A DNA stretch of 64,000 bases from contig NZ_JYJA01000030.1 in NCBI RefSeq assembly GCF_000956465.1, forward strand, positions 1 to 64,000, in the 5' to 3' direction. The notes beneath the pieces were generated by a model. It was not told the origin of the DNA, searched no databases, and saw nothing but the letters and a program-made list of their open reading frames with translations. Each line of letters begins with the position of its first letter. Within the stretch, counting starts at the first letter, position 1. The position numbers were made by a program, and so were the translations under genes. Shown one piece after another: positions 41,990 to 50,663 of the stretch. Origin of the DNA: Microbacterium trichothecenolyticum. Lineage in GTDB: Bacteria; Actinomycetota; Actinomycetes; Actinomycetales; Microbacteriaceae.

Positions 41990-42016
41990 TTAGCACTCTC
42001 GACATGCGAGTGCTAA
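41990..42016. promoter_or_regulatory. CIRCE element (HrcA operator) upstream of hsp20
   Basis: TTAGCACTC-N9-GAGTGCTAA, a perfect match to the CIRCE consensus. It lies 53 bases upstream of the hsp20 start codon and ten bases beyond the HAIR-like element. Confidence 0.95.
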
Positions 42017-42080
42017 GCCGTGGAGCGTTCGCCGTGAACGAACGAGACCACCGCCGGCCTTCGGAGGCCAGCACTCGGCT

Positions 42081-43682
42081 TCAGCACTCGATGACGTTGA
42101 CCGCGAGACCGCCTTCGCTCGTCTCCTTGTACTTGTGCGACATGTCGATGCCGGTCTGGCGCATGGTCTCGACCACCGCGTCGAGCGAGACGTAGTGCGA
42201 GCCGTCGCCGCGCAGGGCGAGGCGCGCGGCTGTGACGGCTGTCGACGCGGCGATCGCGTTGCGCTCGATGCACGGGATCTGCACGAGTCCGCCCACCGGG
42301 TCGCAGGTGAGGCCGAGGTGGTGCTCCATGGCGATCTCGGCGGCGTTCTCGATCTGCCGGTTCGTGCCGCCCATCACGGCGGTGAGGCCGCCCGCGGCCA
42401 TCGCGCACGCCGATCCCACCTCGGCCTGACACCCGCCCTCGGCGCCCGAGATCGACGCGTTGGCCTTGAACAGAGAGCCCAGCGCGGTGGCGGTGAGGAG
42501 GAATCGACGGATGCCTCGGCGACGGTTCGCCTCCGCCACCTGCTCGTCGTCCCAGCCTGCGGCCTCCTCGGCGGTCGCAGCGTGCCCGTGATACCCGAGC
42601 AGGGCGCTGCCGACCAGCTCGCCGTACGGTGTCACCGCATTGCCGGCGCCGAGACCGGAGTCCGCCAGGAAGCGCCACCAGTACATCGCGACGGCGGGGA
42701 CGATGCCGGCGGCGCCGTTCGTCGGCGCCGTCACGACACGGCCGCCGGCCGCGTTCTCCTCGTTCACCGCGAGCGCGAAGGCGCCGAGCCACTCGCCTGG
42801 GAGTTCCCGGCGGCCGTCGGCCTCGGCCGCCTCGAGCTGCGCGCGGATCGACGCGGCGCGGCGCTTGACGCCCAGCATCCCGGGGAGGAGGCCCCCGGCC
42901 CGCAGACCCGCCTCGACGCACGCGGCCATCGCGTCCCAGATCGCGTCCAGCCCCTCGGCGATGTCCTCGTCGGGGCGCAGCGATTCCTCGTTGATGCGCG
43001 CGGCCTCGGCGATCGTGATGCCCCGCTCGTCGCACACGGCGAGCAGCTCCTTGGCGCTGGAGAAGTCCAGGGGGAACGCGTGTGCGGGCTCCCCTGCGGC
43101 CGCTGAGCCGGGCGCAGCGTCACCTTCGCGGCGGATGAAGCCGCCGCCGACGGAGTAGTAGGTCTCGCGGACGAGGAGTCCGGCATCCGTCGCCGCCGCG
43201 GGTTCGAGAGCCGCAGACGAGCCCGTCTCGCGCACTCCGGGCGCGGAGAGCGCACGCGCAGGTCCGTCGCCGGGCGAGGTCCACGCTTGGAGGGTCATGG
43301 CGTTGGGGTGGCCGGGCAGCCTGGTGCGCGGCGCGAACACGACGTCGCCGCGCCGGAACGGGACCGCGTGCGTGCCGGCGAGCTCGAGCGCGCGATCGTC
43401 GGGCCAGGCGCTCCACGCGGAGCGCACAGCATCCGGATCCACCGTCTCGGGTTCGAGACCCTGCAACCCCGCGACGACGGCGTCGGGCGTGCCGTGGCCG
43501 ATGCCCGTGGCTCCGAGTGAGCCGTGCAGCGTGCAGGTGACGCGGCCGACCTGCGGCAGAACCCCTCCTTCGCGCAGGCGGACGACGAAATCGTGGGCGG
43601 CCCGCATGGGACCGACCGTGTGGGAGCTCGAGGGTCCTACGCCGATGGAGAACAGCTCGAACGCCGAGACGTAGGCGCTCAT
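42081..43682 (-). CDS. sdaA: L-serine ammonia-lyase (iron-sulfur, single-chain)
   Basis: A 533-residue enzyme deaminating L-serine to pyruvate. The beta-domain opens with [20 protein letters not shown]; the alpha-domain carries the [4Fe-4S]-ligating Cys residues in [26 protein letters not shown] and IPCIERNA. It is about 75 residues longer than usual, the extra being an Ala/Glu-rich insertion in the beta-domain around residues 140-205. [17 protein letters not shown] is the typical end. Monocistronic. Iron-sulfur loading implies oxygen sensitivity. Confidence 0.95.
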   Translation of the reverse strand: MSAYVSAFELFSIGVGPSSSHTVGPMRAAHDFVVRLREGGVLPQVGRVTCTLHGSLGATGIGHGTPDAVVAGLQGLEPETVDPDAVRSAWSAWPDDRALELAGTHAVPFRRGDVVFAPRTRLPGHPNAMTLQAWTSPGDGPARALSAPGVRETGSSAALEPAAATDAGLLVRETYYSVGGGFIRREGDAAPGSAAAGEPAHAFPLDFSSAKELLAVCDERGITIAEAARINEESLRPDEDIAEGLDAIWDAMAACVEAGLRAGGLLPGMLGVKRRAASIRAQLEAAEADGRRELPGEWLGAFALAVNEENAAGGRVVTAPTNGAAGIVPAVAMYWWRFLADSGLGAGNAVTPYGELVGSALLGYHGHAATAEEAAGWDDEQVAEANRRRGIRRFLLTATALGSLFKANASISGAEGGCQAEVGSACAMAAGGLTAVMGGTNRQIENAAEIAMEHHLGLTCDPVGGLVQIPCIERNAIAASTAVTAARLALRGDGSHYVSLDAVVETMRQTGIDMSHKYKETSEGGLAVNVIEC

Positions 43683-43789
43683 CGCGACCAGGCTAACGCG
43701 ACAGGAGCGTGCACTCTGACTCCCGTTACCGACTCGATACGAGCAGGATGCCTCATCTCACGGCCATCCGTCGTGCACCATGGCGCCCC

Positions 43790-44161
43790 TCAGGAGGCGA
43801 CGGGCCGGAACGAGATGAGGCCGACGGTGTTGCCTTCGGAGTCCTCGACGAATGCCTGCCACTCGTCGTGACCTGCCGGTCCGAGGGTGTCGTCCTCGTG
43901 GGTGAAGATCACGTGCGGCGCCGAGACGACCTCGGCCCGATCGCCGATCCGCTCCAGGGCGGCGGCCACGTCGTCGACGTGCAGGTACAGCAGCGCGGTC
44001 GGGGCGTTGCGGTCCAGCAGCAGCCGCACGCCGTCGAGGTCGAAGAACAGCAGGCCCGGCGGATCGAACACCGCCGTCGCGTCGGCGCCGAGGAGAGAGC
44101 TGTAGAAGCCTGCGGCGCGATCGAGGTCATCGGCGTGCTGAGCAACCTGCACAAGTCTCAT
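43790..44161 (-). CDS. VOC family (glyoxalase-like) protein
   Basis: A 123-residue glyoxalase-fold protein. It opens RLVQVAQHADDLDRAAGFYS with a His at the metal-binding position of strand 1, has VRLLLDRNAPTALLYLHVDD in the second module, and ends WQAFVEDSEGNTVGLIS with the conserved Glu. Such proteins bind a metal and small ligand; some detoxify, others sequester drugs. The 107-bp gap to the serine deaminase gene contains nothing recognisable. Confidence 0.87.
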   Translation of the reverse strand: MRLVQVAQHADDLDRAAGFYSSLLGADATAVFDPPGLLFFDLDGVRLLLDRNAPTALLYLHVDDVAAALERIGDRAEVVSAPHVIFTHEDDTLGPAGHDEWQAFVEDSEGNTVGLISFRPVAS

Positions 44162-44265
44162 GGCGTCATTCTCGCGCCCACCCGAGTCCGATGCCAGGGA
44201 CGGCGCCCCTCCCGCGACGGGCCGGTGAGGAGTATCAATGAGGAAGGCGATCCTGGAGGTTGGCG

Positions 44266-44436
44266 ATGCTGCTCTTCGTGCTCTATCTGATCCTCATGGT
44301 CGGCGGGATGGTGATCCTGGGGCTGTCGTTCGCGTCACCGGTCCTGCCCGCGCTGGTGTTCGTCGTGGGCCTGCTCTGCATCGTGGCGGCCGTCGCGATT
44401 CCCGTCACCGCGGGAGCCTTCGAACAACGCAGGTAG
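44266..44436 (+). CDS. Small two-helix membrane peptide (56 aa)
   Basis: A short gene encoding 56 residues: MLLFVLYLILMVGGMVILGL, a polar turn, then ALVFVVGLLCIVAAVAIPVT, ending AFEQRR. Two membrane segments cover nearly the whole peptide. A good ribosome-binding site (TGGAGG, 44254-44259) precedes the ATG, and third-position GC is high, which supports translation. Function unknown. It lies between the VOC and GreA/B-like genes on the plus strand. Confidence 0.75.
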   Translation: MLLFVLYLILMVGGMVILGLSFASPVLPALVFVVGLLCIVAAVAIPVTAGAFEQRR

Positions 44437-44533
44437 GCGAGCGCGAGTGGGCGGCTCGCCTGCTCGCCGTGCACCCCACGACGCGAACCGCTAGGCTCGG
44501 GAACTTCATCTGTCCCGGCTGTGGAGGTTTGCC

Positions 44534-44944
44534 GTGTCTGTTGTGGAGGAGCCGATCTGGCTCACGCAGGACGCTCTGCGTCAGCTGCAGGAGGAGCTCG
44601 AACTGCTCGTGCGCGAGGGCGCCGAGGACGAGCAGACCCAGGTCCGCGCGCTGGAGCTGCGCGGCATCATCCGCCGCGCCCAGGTCGGCGAGCGCCCGGA
44701 CGACGGCATCGTCGAGCCCGGCATGCGCGTGACAGTCGACTTCGACGCGGACCGATCGCGGGAGACGTTCCTGCTCGGCTCGCGCACCCTCCTCGGCGCG
44801 GATTCCGACTTCGCCGTCTACTCCCCCGATTCGCCGCTCGGCCAGGCGATCGCGGGCCTGCTCCCCGGCGACCGCTTCTCGTACGCCGCGCCGAGCGGTG
44901 CGACGATCGCGGGCGCAGTGGTGGACGCGGTCCCGCACAGCTGA
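44534..44944 (+). CDS. GreA/GreB-family elongation factor-like protein
   Basis: A 136-residue protein starting at GTG 44534. N-terminal coiled coil IWLTQDALRQLQEELELLVR and Asp/Glu-containing turn, then the C-terminal FKBP-like domain: GMRVTVDFDADRSRETFLLG, YSPDSPLGQAIAGLLPGDRF. It is shorter than GreA (about 158) and the coiled-coil tip differs. It may therefore bind the polymerase secondary channel without transcript-cleavage activity, as seen for other Gre homologues. Confidence 0.85.
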   Translation: MSVVEEPIWLTQDALRQLQEELELLVREGAEDEQTQVRALELRGIIRRAQVGERPDDGIVEPGMRVTVDFDADRSRETFLLGSRTLLGADSDFAVYSPDSPLGQAIAGLLPGDRFSYAAPSGATIAGAVVDAVPHS

Positions 44945-44995
44945 GCATCGCTGCACACAGTCCCGGCGATCGCAGGGGCGGTCTGGCTGCCCTCG

Positions 44996-45835
44996 TCACC
45001 GGCTGAGGCTGTGCACGGCCAGGGTCAACTCGCTCGCGAGATCACGCGCCAGGTAGCCGAGACCGATGCGCTCGCCGAGCCTGACGCCCGCCCGGGCGTG
45101 CGCCCACGAACCCCACACGGCCGCTCGGGCAGGGTCCACGCCGCGCGCGGCGATTCCCGCGATCGCGCCGGCGAGCACATCGCCGCTCCCCGACGTTCCC
45201 AATCCGCCGTCGCCCTCGTCGATCCGCCACGTGCGCCCGTCGGCGCGCGCCACCACGCCGTAGCAGTTGACGACGGCATCGAACCTCCGGGCGATCTCGC
45301 AGACGTCGGCGACGTCGTCGGCGAGCTCGCGGCCGAGCAGGATCCTCGCCTCGTCCCTGTTCGGGTTGAGGATGACCTCATCGGGGAGGCCGCCCCGATC
45401 GATCTCGGGAAGCACCCCGAGGGCGAACGCATCGAGCACGATCAGGCGCGGACCCGTCGCAGCGACGGCGAGCAGCGTCGCCCGCGTCTCGTCGGCGTCG
45501 CTGAAGCCGGGTCCGACCAGCACGGCGTCGGCGGCCGCGACCTTCTCTCCCAGCTCTGCGCTCAGCGGCGCCTCGGCATCGTCGGGGAGCGCGAGGATGC
45601 CCGCTTCCGGAAGGGCGATGCCGACCTGGGCGTCGATCGACTGCGGCACCGCGAGCGCGACGCGCCCCGCGCCGACGCGCAGCGCCGACTCGCCCGCGAG
45701 GAGCACGGCACCCGGTGAGCTGCGCGAGCCGCCGACGACCACCACATCGCCGCGGGACTTCTTCGACTCGCCCGGGTCGGGCAGGCCCCACTCCCGAAGG
45801 AGCGATTCGGTCACCGCCTCAACGTGGCTGGACAT
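44996..45835 (-). CDS. nnrD: ADP- or ATP-dependent NAD(P)H-hydrate dehydratase
   Basis: A 279-residue ribokinase-fold repair enzyme converting damaged NAD(P)H hydrates back to NAD(P)H. Motifs: SRGDVVVVGGSRSSPGAVLL (about 24-44), VLVGPGFSD, ILNPNRDEARILLG and LGTSGSGDVLAGAIAGIAAR (catalytic Asp). There is no fused epimerase domain, unlike the Nnr fusion protein. The start MSSHVEAVTESLL overlaps the end of the phosphatase gene upstream by 17 bases. Confidence 0.9.
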   Translation of the reverse strand: MSSHVEAVTESLLREWGLPDPGESKKSRGDVVVVGGSRSSPGAVLLAGESALRVGAGRVALAVPQSIDAQVGIALPEAGILALPDDAEAPLSAELGEKVAAADAVLVGPGFSDADETRATLLAVAATGPRLIVLDAFALGVLPEIDRGGLPDEVILNPNRDEARILLGRELADDVADVCEIARRFDAVVNCYGVVARADGRTWRIDEGDGGLGTSGSGDVLAGAIAGIAARGVDPARAAVWGSWAHARAGVRLGERIGLGYLARDLASELTLAVHSLSR

Positions 45836-46544
45836 CGGGATCCCCGGGATGAGCCGTGACGTCGGCACCCTCGCGCTCGAGGTGGGCGACATCCGAGAAG
45901 GCCGCGAGCTCCCAGCCGGCCTCAGTCCTGATCAGGTGGGTGATCGAGGCGTTCAGGACGGTGTGGTCGTCGGCGAAGCCCAGCAGCTCACCCTCCCCCA
46001 GCGGCAGCAGGATGTAGAGCAACAGCATCACCACCGCGTCGTGCACGACGAGCATTGCCGTCTCGGGACCGCCCTCGAGCGTCTCACGGAGGAACGACCG
46101 GAGCCGCAGCGCGACGTCCGCCCACGACTCTCCGCCCGGCGGCCGATGGTAGAACTTGCCGAGGTGGCGACGCCGGGAGAACTCTTCGGGGTGCAACCGG
46201 GCGACGCCCTGCCTCGTGAGCAGATCCAGGATCCCGAGCTCGCGGTCGCGCAGCCGCTCGTCGACGAAGATCGTCCGGCCCGCCGAGCCCTCCCCCAGGG
46301 CGATCGCGAGCGTCTCCCTGGCCCGGACATAGGGCGACACCCCGTACAGGTCGATGTCGTCGAGGTGGTGGGAGAGCCATCCGCCGAGCGCGGCGGCCTG
46401 CTCCTGCCCGGTGGGCGACAGCGGGACATCGGCGTCCCGCACGTCGAGCGGGATGGCGTCGAGGCCCTCGATCTCGGCGCGGGTGGCCGCGACGTTGCCG
46501 ATGCTCTCACCGTGCCGGATCAGCCACAGCTCTCTCACTGCCAT
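45819..46544 (-). CDS. Histidine phosphatase family protein
   Basis: A 241-residue phosphoglycerate mutase-like enzyme. The catalytic RHGE motif is ELWLIRHGESIGNVAA (about 5-20), SPYVRARETLAIAL supplies the phosphate-pocket Arg, ERLRDRELGILDLLT the Glu, and LVVHDAVVMLLLY the second catalytic His (about 165). The insert before that is longer than in PhoE-like forms. Substrate unknown. It is translated just before nnrD with overlapping frames, suggesting one operon. Confidence 0.9.
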   Translation of the reverse strand: MAVRELWLIRHGESIGNVAATRAEIEGLDAIPLDVRDADVPLSPTGQEQAAALGGWLSHHLDDIDLYGVSPYVRARETLAIALGEGSAGRTIFVDERLRDRELGILDLLTRQGVARLHPEEFSRRRHLGKFYHRPPGGESWADVALRLRSFLRETLEGGPETAMLVVHDAVVMLLLYILLPLGEGELLGFADDHTVLNASITHLIRTEAGWELAAFSDVAHLEREGADVTAHPGDPDVQPR

Positions 46545-46769
46545 CGCCCCAGGCTAGGGACGTCGGCCAGGTCGCGGATCCCCATTGACAGCCGGCGACG
46601 GGCGGTGTCGCACAAGGGCTTCGGCAATCGTTCACGGCGCATCAGCCGGCGACGCTGGCGCCGACGCGGCGTGCGGCCCTAAGGTGTCGGACAGCGCGTC
46701 CAGGACAGCACACGACGCGACTTTGATCATCCGCAGCCGCCTGGGGCGGCGCAACAGATGGGAAGTCGA

Positions 46770-47501
46770 ATGTCAGAGAGCAAGCCGACGATCGTCCTCG
46801 TGCACGGCGCGTGGGCCGACGCATCCAGCTGGAACGCCGTGAGCGTTCCGCTCCAGGCGGAGGGGTACACCGTCCTCGCCCCGCCGAACGAGCTGCGCGG
46901 GCTGACGTCCGACGCGGCGTACATCGCGTCGTTCCTCGCGCAGCGGACGACCGGGCCGGTCGTGCTCGTCGGCCACTCGTACGGGGGCGCGGTCATCACG
47001 AACGCCGGCGCACACGGCGGAGACGTGAAGGCGCTGGTGTACGTCGACGCGTTCATCCCCGACGAGGGCGAGACCGTCGTCGGCATCCTCGAGGGATCGG
47101 GCTCCGCGCTCGCGGTCGCGGATCCGACCACGGTCCTCGACGTCGCGGGCTACCCGGGTGCTCCGGAGGGCGCGGCCGAGGCATTCCTCAAGCCGCAGAC
47201 CGTGCATGACGCGTTCGCACAGGACCTCCCCGAGGCCGACCGATGGACGATCGTCGCGACTCAGCGTCCGGCGTCGTTCGTCGCGAACGTGACGCCGTCG
47301 GCCGCACCCGCATGGAAGTCGATCCCCAGCTGGGCCGTCCTCGGCACCGACGACCGCGTCATCCCGATCGACACGCAGCGCCGCATGGCGCAACGGGCCG
47401 GCGCCACGATCACCGAGGTGGATGCGTCGCACGTCTCGATGGTGTCGCAGCCGCAGGCGACGCTCGACGCGATCCGCGCGGCGGCGGCCTCGATCAGCTG
47501 A
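46770..47501 (+). CDS. Alpha/beta hydrolase (EstC/salicylate-esterase-like)
   Basis: A 243-residue hydrolase. The nucleophile elbow is VVLVGHSYGGAVITNAG (Ser about 77), and IVLVHGAWADASSWNAVSVP is the oxyanion strand. The acid is probably Asp in GTDDRVIPIDTQ and the His is in VDASHVSMVSQP near the end. The family includes plant methyl-salicylate esterases and bacterial arylesterases. The ATG at 46770 is preferred over 46758 because GGGAAG precedes it. The 225-bp region upstream shows only a short direct repeat (CAGCCGGCGACG, twice). Confidence 0.9.
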   Translation: MSESKPTIVLVHGAWADASSWNAVSVPLQAEGYTVLAPPNELRGLTSDAAYIASFLAQRTTGPVVLVGHSYGGAVITNAGAHGGDVKALVYVDAFIPDEGETVVGILEGSGSALAVADPTTVLDVAGYPGAPEGAAEAFLKPQTVHDAFAQDLPEADRWTIVATQRPASFVANVTPSAAPAWKSIPSWAVLGTDDRVIPIDTQRRMAQRAGATITEVDASHVSMVSQPQATLDAIRAAAASIS

Positions 47502-47517
47502 TCCTCCTCGCCACGCG

Positions 47518-47563
47518 CATCGCCGGTGCCGCACGCGGTTACGCCCGTGCGACACCGGCGATG
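47518..47563. terminator. Hairpin overlapping the methyltransferase 3' end
   Basis: CATCGCCGGTG (47518-47528) pairs perfectly with CACCGGCGATG (47553-47563). The right arm lies inside the last codons of the methyltransferase gene, so the stem likely terminates the plus-strand hydrolase transcript. Confidence 0.65.
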
Positions 47564-48210
47564 TGGGTGTTGAACGGGAGGAACGGGGTCCGGATCCGGT
47601 AGCGCTCGATCGTCAGGCTCTCGAACCCGGCGGTTCGGACGGCCTGCTCCAGATCCCGTTCGCACGAGCAGCCCTCGAACGTCCACGCCCACGGGCGGCG
47701 CAGAATCCGCTGCGCGGCGCGGGTCGTCGTGCCCTCCGGGGCCGCGACGTGTTCGAGGAAGCGGAACGTTCCTCCCGGGCGGAGGATGCGCCGGATCTCG
47801 GCGAGCACGACGGCGGGATCCTGCACCGAGCACAGCACCAGCGAGGAGATCACGCTGTCGGCGCTGCGGTCAGGGAGCCCCGTCGCTTCGGCCATGCGTT
47901 CGCGCAGATCGAGGCCCACCCCATACCGCTGAGCCGCGTCTCGCAGCGGGCCGTGCATGGATCGATTGGGCTCGACGGCCACGAGGGTGCTGCCGGCCGC
48001 GAGGTATCGCAGGTTGGCGCCCACGCCAGGACCGATCTCGACCACCTCGGCGGGAAGGTCCGCGAAGACGCGCTGCTTGTGCCGGCGCAGGTTGTGCTCG
48101 ATGTAGGGATCCATCACGCGGAAGAACGTCGCGTTGAACGCGCCGCGCGCGGTGTGCTGCGAGAACTCGAAAGCGGTCGTGCGGTCGTCAGCGGTCGTGG
48201 TGTCGGCCAT
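47539..48210 (-). CDS. SAM-dependent methyltransferase (class I)
   Basis: A 223-residue Rossmann methyltransferase. Motif I is VVEIGPGVGANLRYLAAGST (about 54-72) with VAVEPN, motif II is DRSADSVISSLVLCSV and motif III is RILRPGGTFRFLEHVAAP. The N-terminal FSQHTARGAFNATFFRVMDP resembles the METTL7-like/UbiE-like group. Start MADTTTADD with AGGAGG upstream. The substrate is likely a small molecule or lipid. It lies between two convergently related hydrolase genes. Confidence 0.9.
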   Translation of the reverse strand: MADTTTADDRTTAFEFSQHTARGAFNATFFRVMDPYIEHNLRRHKQRVFADLPAEVVEIGPGVGANLRYLAAGSTLVAVEPNRSMHGPLRDAAQRYGVGLDLRERMAEATGLPDRSADSVISSLVLCSVQDPAVVLAEIRRILRPGGTFRFLEHVAAPEGTTTRAAQRILRRPWAWTFEGCSCERDLEQAVRTAGFESLTIERYRIRTPFLPFNTHIAGVARA

Positions 48211-48285
48211 GTCTCCTCCTGGGGTCTGGCTTCGCATGAGACCAGCCTGCGCGGCCACGCCCGCGCCGGCAGGCGTGGAACTACC

Positions 48286-49317
48286 TCACTTCGACGGCTC
48301 GGGGCCTTCACGCCGTGCGACGAACCAGGCGGCGATCTGCGCTCGCGAGGTGAAGCCGAGGCGCAACCGAATCCTTTCGACGTGCCCCTCGGCGGACCGT
48401 TCGTCGATGCCCAGCGTCTGCGCGATCTCGCGGTTGGTGCGCCCCTCGCTGATCAAGCCCGCGACCTGCGCCTGGCGCGGAGTCAGATCCCGCGGCGAGC
48501 GCCGCAGGCCGCGCTTTCCGAGGAACCTGCGGATCGGCGCCACGACGGCGTTCGCATCCCCGATGTAGGGCAGGTGCGAACGACCGGGCAGCACCACCAG
48601 TGTCGCGCCGGGGATGCCGTCGGCCAATGCCGCGGCCTCCGCCACGGGGGCGGCGCGGTCCTCGGCCCGATGGACGACCAGCGTCGGGGCGCGGACCTGC
48701 GAGAGGAGGTCGCTGATATCGAGGTCGTAGCTCAGCGCGAGGAGGGAACGCGCGGTCGCAGCGGAGGACGAGGCGCGCTGATACCGGCCGAAACCCTGTC
48801 GCATCGCCGACGTCGCGTCCGGCGCGAAGATGTCGGTGAGCACGTCGGCGCCGAGGCCCCAGTGCGACTCCACCAGGCCCAGCACGTGATCGCGCGCGTC
48901 GGGCGGCGAGATGTTCGCGCCCGAGACCCATCCGCCGTACAGCACGAGCCGCCGCACGGTCTCCGGGTGGGCCGCTGCCCACGCGACCGCGACGAGCGCG
49001 CCCATCGATGTCCCGACGACGTCGAAAGGCTCCGGGCCGATGAGATCCGCCACCGCAGCCAACTGCTCCAGCTCGTAGGCCAGCGAGGGCGGGCGATCGG
49101 AAGACGCGGACAGGCCGCACCCGGCGCGGTCGTAACGCACGAGCCGGCCGCCTTCGGCGAGGCTCTCGTAGAAGGCTCGCTCCTGCGGCATCTCCCAGCT
49201 CAGCTGCAGATGGCTGAGCCACCCGCCGACATACACGAGCGGGCGCCCCTCCCCGACCGAGGCGTACGCGATCTCGGTGCCATCAGCCGTCGACACCCGA
49301 CCGATGCGTTGCTGCAC
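48286..49317 (-). CDS. Alpha/beta hydrolase fused to LuxR-type HTH
   Basis: A 343-residue two-domain protein. Residues 1-265 are an alpha/beta hydrolase: GRPLVYVGGWLSHLQLSWEM, nucleophile VVGTSMGALVAVAWA (Ser about 103), acid VVHRAEDRAAPV and His in LPGRSHLPYIGD. Residues 270-335 are a LuxR/GerE helix-turn-helix: LTPRQAQVAGLISEGRTNRE, IAQTLGIDERSAEGHVERIR. The fusion suggests a transcription factor whose ligand-binding module is a hydrolase fold that may still be catalytic. Both halves look intact; no frameshift. Targets unknown; the nearest divergent gene is distant. Confidence 0.9.
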   Translation of the reverse strand: MQQRIGRVSTADGTEIAYASVGEGRPLVYVGGWLSHLQLSWEMPQERAFYESLAEGGRLVRYDRAGCGLSASSDRPPSLAYELEQLAAVADLIGPEPFDVVGTSMGALVAVAWAAAHPETVRRLVLYGGWVSGANISPPDARDHVLGLVESHWGLGADVLTDIFAPDATSAMRQGFGRYQRASSSAATARSLLALSYDLDISDLLSQVRAPTLVVHRAEDRAAPVAEAAALADGIPGATLVVLPGRSHLPYIGDANAVVAPIRRFLGKRGLRRSPRDLTPRQAQVAGLISEGRTNREIAQTLGIDERSAEGHVERIRLRLGFTSRAQIAAWFVARREGPEPSK

Positions 49318-49389
49318 ACGCCCATTATGGCGACGAGCCCTCGCCGCCGCACCGGCACCGAGCGCGCCGCACCACCGCGGATCGAGGCT

Positions 49390-50457
49390 CTACGGTTCCT
49401 GCCACGCCAGGCGAGGCTCGAGTCCGAGGTAGCGGGCGCAGCGGGCCGCAGCATCCTGGATCGCGTCCTCCTCGTCGCAAGCGAGGCGCCGCAGCCTGCG
49501 GATCTCGAAGGTCACCGCCCGCCTCGTGAGCGTGCGCTTCATCCCGGCGACCACCTGCCCGTCGACGAGCGCCATGCCGATCGCCGTCTCGCGACCCCGC
49601 GACAGCAGCCCGTCGGCATCGAGCACCCAGCGAGAGTCCTGATAGCCGCGGTACATCTCGTCGAGCACCTGCAGCAGGTGGCCTTTCGGCGATACGGATG
49701 CTGCGGGCCGGCCGGGGGCGTGCCAGTAGGTCCGGTCGTCGTGATCGAACGACTCGAGTCGGTCGGCGGCACCCGCGAGCCCGCGGCGGGCATCGGAGAG
49801 GGTGAGTGTCGCCCAGTAGGCGAGATCGCGCGCGGTGGCGGGGCCATGAGAGGTGAAGTAGCGCAGCGCGAGCTCGACGAGCGCCTCCTCGCGATCCAGC
49901 TGCCGAGGTGCGTCGACCCGGTCGGAGAACAGCGCGTAGGTGTGCTCGCCGTCGCGCGGAACGCCGCTGCAGATCACGGCGTGCAGCTCCAGGTGGGCCG
50001 CCAGGAGCATGAGCTGCATGCCCGTCAGCTCGTGTCCGCGCTGCGCCAAGGCGTCGGCGAGGTCGGCGCGGGTGCGATCGGGCGATTCGGCGAGGGTCTC
50101 GAGCACCGCGTCGGCGACGACCCGCACACGATCGCCGAGCGGGACGAGTTGCTGATCCACCGTGGGCAGCACCCGATCGCGCGTCAGCTCGAGGAGCCAC
50201 CGCACGTCATCGGCATGGACGTAGTGCCAGGTCGGACGCAGGACGTGCGTCCTGAGCACCCGCCCGCTCTCCAGGAGCCCGGAGAGGTCCGACTGTTGCG
50301 GGTCACGCGTGCGGGTGGCAACGGCCCACGCCGACTGCGACGGATTCTCCGCCTGCACGGCGAGGAGCGACCGCACGACGTCCTCCGCACCGTCGACGGT
50401 TGCCGCCAGATGCTGAGACTGCAATCGCCAGCGTGCGATGTCGCGATCGGTGAGCAC
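49390..50457 (-). CDS. Winged-helix DNA-binding domain protein, AlkZ-like
   Basis: A 355-residue protein of the HTH_42 (AlkZ/YcaQ) family. The N-terminal LLAVQAENPSQSAWAVATRT (about 31-50) corresponds to the region that holds the catalytic QxQ motif in interstrand-crosslink glycosylases; here it reads Gln-Ala-Glu. Other marks are LRPTWHYVHADDVRWLLELT, SHGPATARDLAYWATL, VLDEMYRGYQDSR and the C-terminal beta barrel with VVAGMKRTL. Many actinobacterial members have this altered motif and may not be active glycosylases. Confidence 0.85.
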   Translation of the reverse strand: MLTDRDIARWRLQSQHLAATVDGAEDVVRSLLAVQAENPSQSAWAVATRTRDPQQSDLSGLLESGRVLRTHVLRPTWHYVHADDVRWLLELTRDRVLPTVDQQLVPLGDRVRVVADAVLETLAESPDRTRADLADALAQRGHELTGMQLMLLAAHLELHAVICSGVPRDGEHTYALFSDRVDAPRQLDREEALVELALRYFTSHGPATARDLAYWATLTLSDARRGLAGAADRLESFDHDDRTYWHAPGRPAASVSPKGHLLQVLDEMYRGYQDSRWVLDADGLLSRGRETAIGMALVDGQVVAGMKRTLTRRAVTFEIRRLRRLACDEEDAIQDAAARCARYLGLEPRLAWQEP

Positions 50458-50590
50458 ACGACGAGCGTAGGCGGCGGACGCGCCCCGGTCGACGGCGCCT
50501 CGGCGAGCCCAGGGCGATGCGGGGGCAGCCCACGTGACCGGGGCATCGAGACTGCCCGTCCCCTATACTCCACTGAAGTATCCCCCCAAA

Positions 50591-50627
50591 TACGACGCCG
50601 TATTCCTCAGATACGTCGACGTATCCC
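50591..50627. promoter_or_regulatory. Paired palindromic operators before the VWA gene
   Basis: Site 1 AATACGACGCCGTATT (50591-50606) and site 2 GATACGTCGACGTATC (50612-50627) share ATACG-NCGN-CGTAT. Their centres are exactly 21 bp apart, two helical turns. A weaker ATAC-N9-GTAT lies at 50565-50581. The set occupies the promoter region of the following gene, suggesting cooperative binding by an unlinked dimeric regulator. Confidence 0.7.
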
Positions 50628-50663
50628 CGAAGCGGGCCCCACCCGCCGTCCATCGGAGTGCAT

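Noticed and set aside
43683..43789. Regulatory element in the gap after the serine deaminase start
   Set aside because: Two GTGCAC words about 60 bases apart are direct copies of a short self-complementary word; no operator-like symmetry or promoter was convincing.
46545..46769. Gene in the 225-bp gap upstream of the esterase
   Set aside because: No frame with coding character; only a 12-bp direct repeat is visible.
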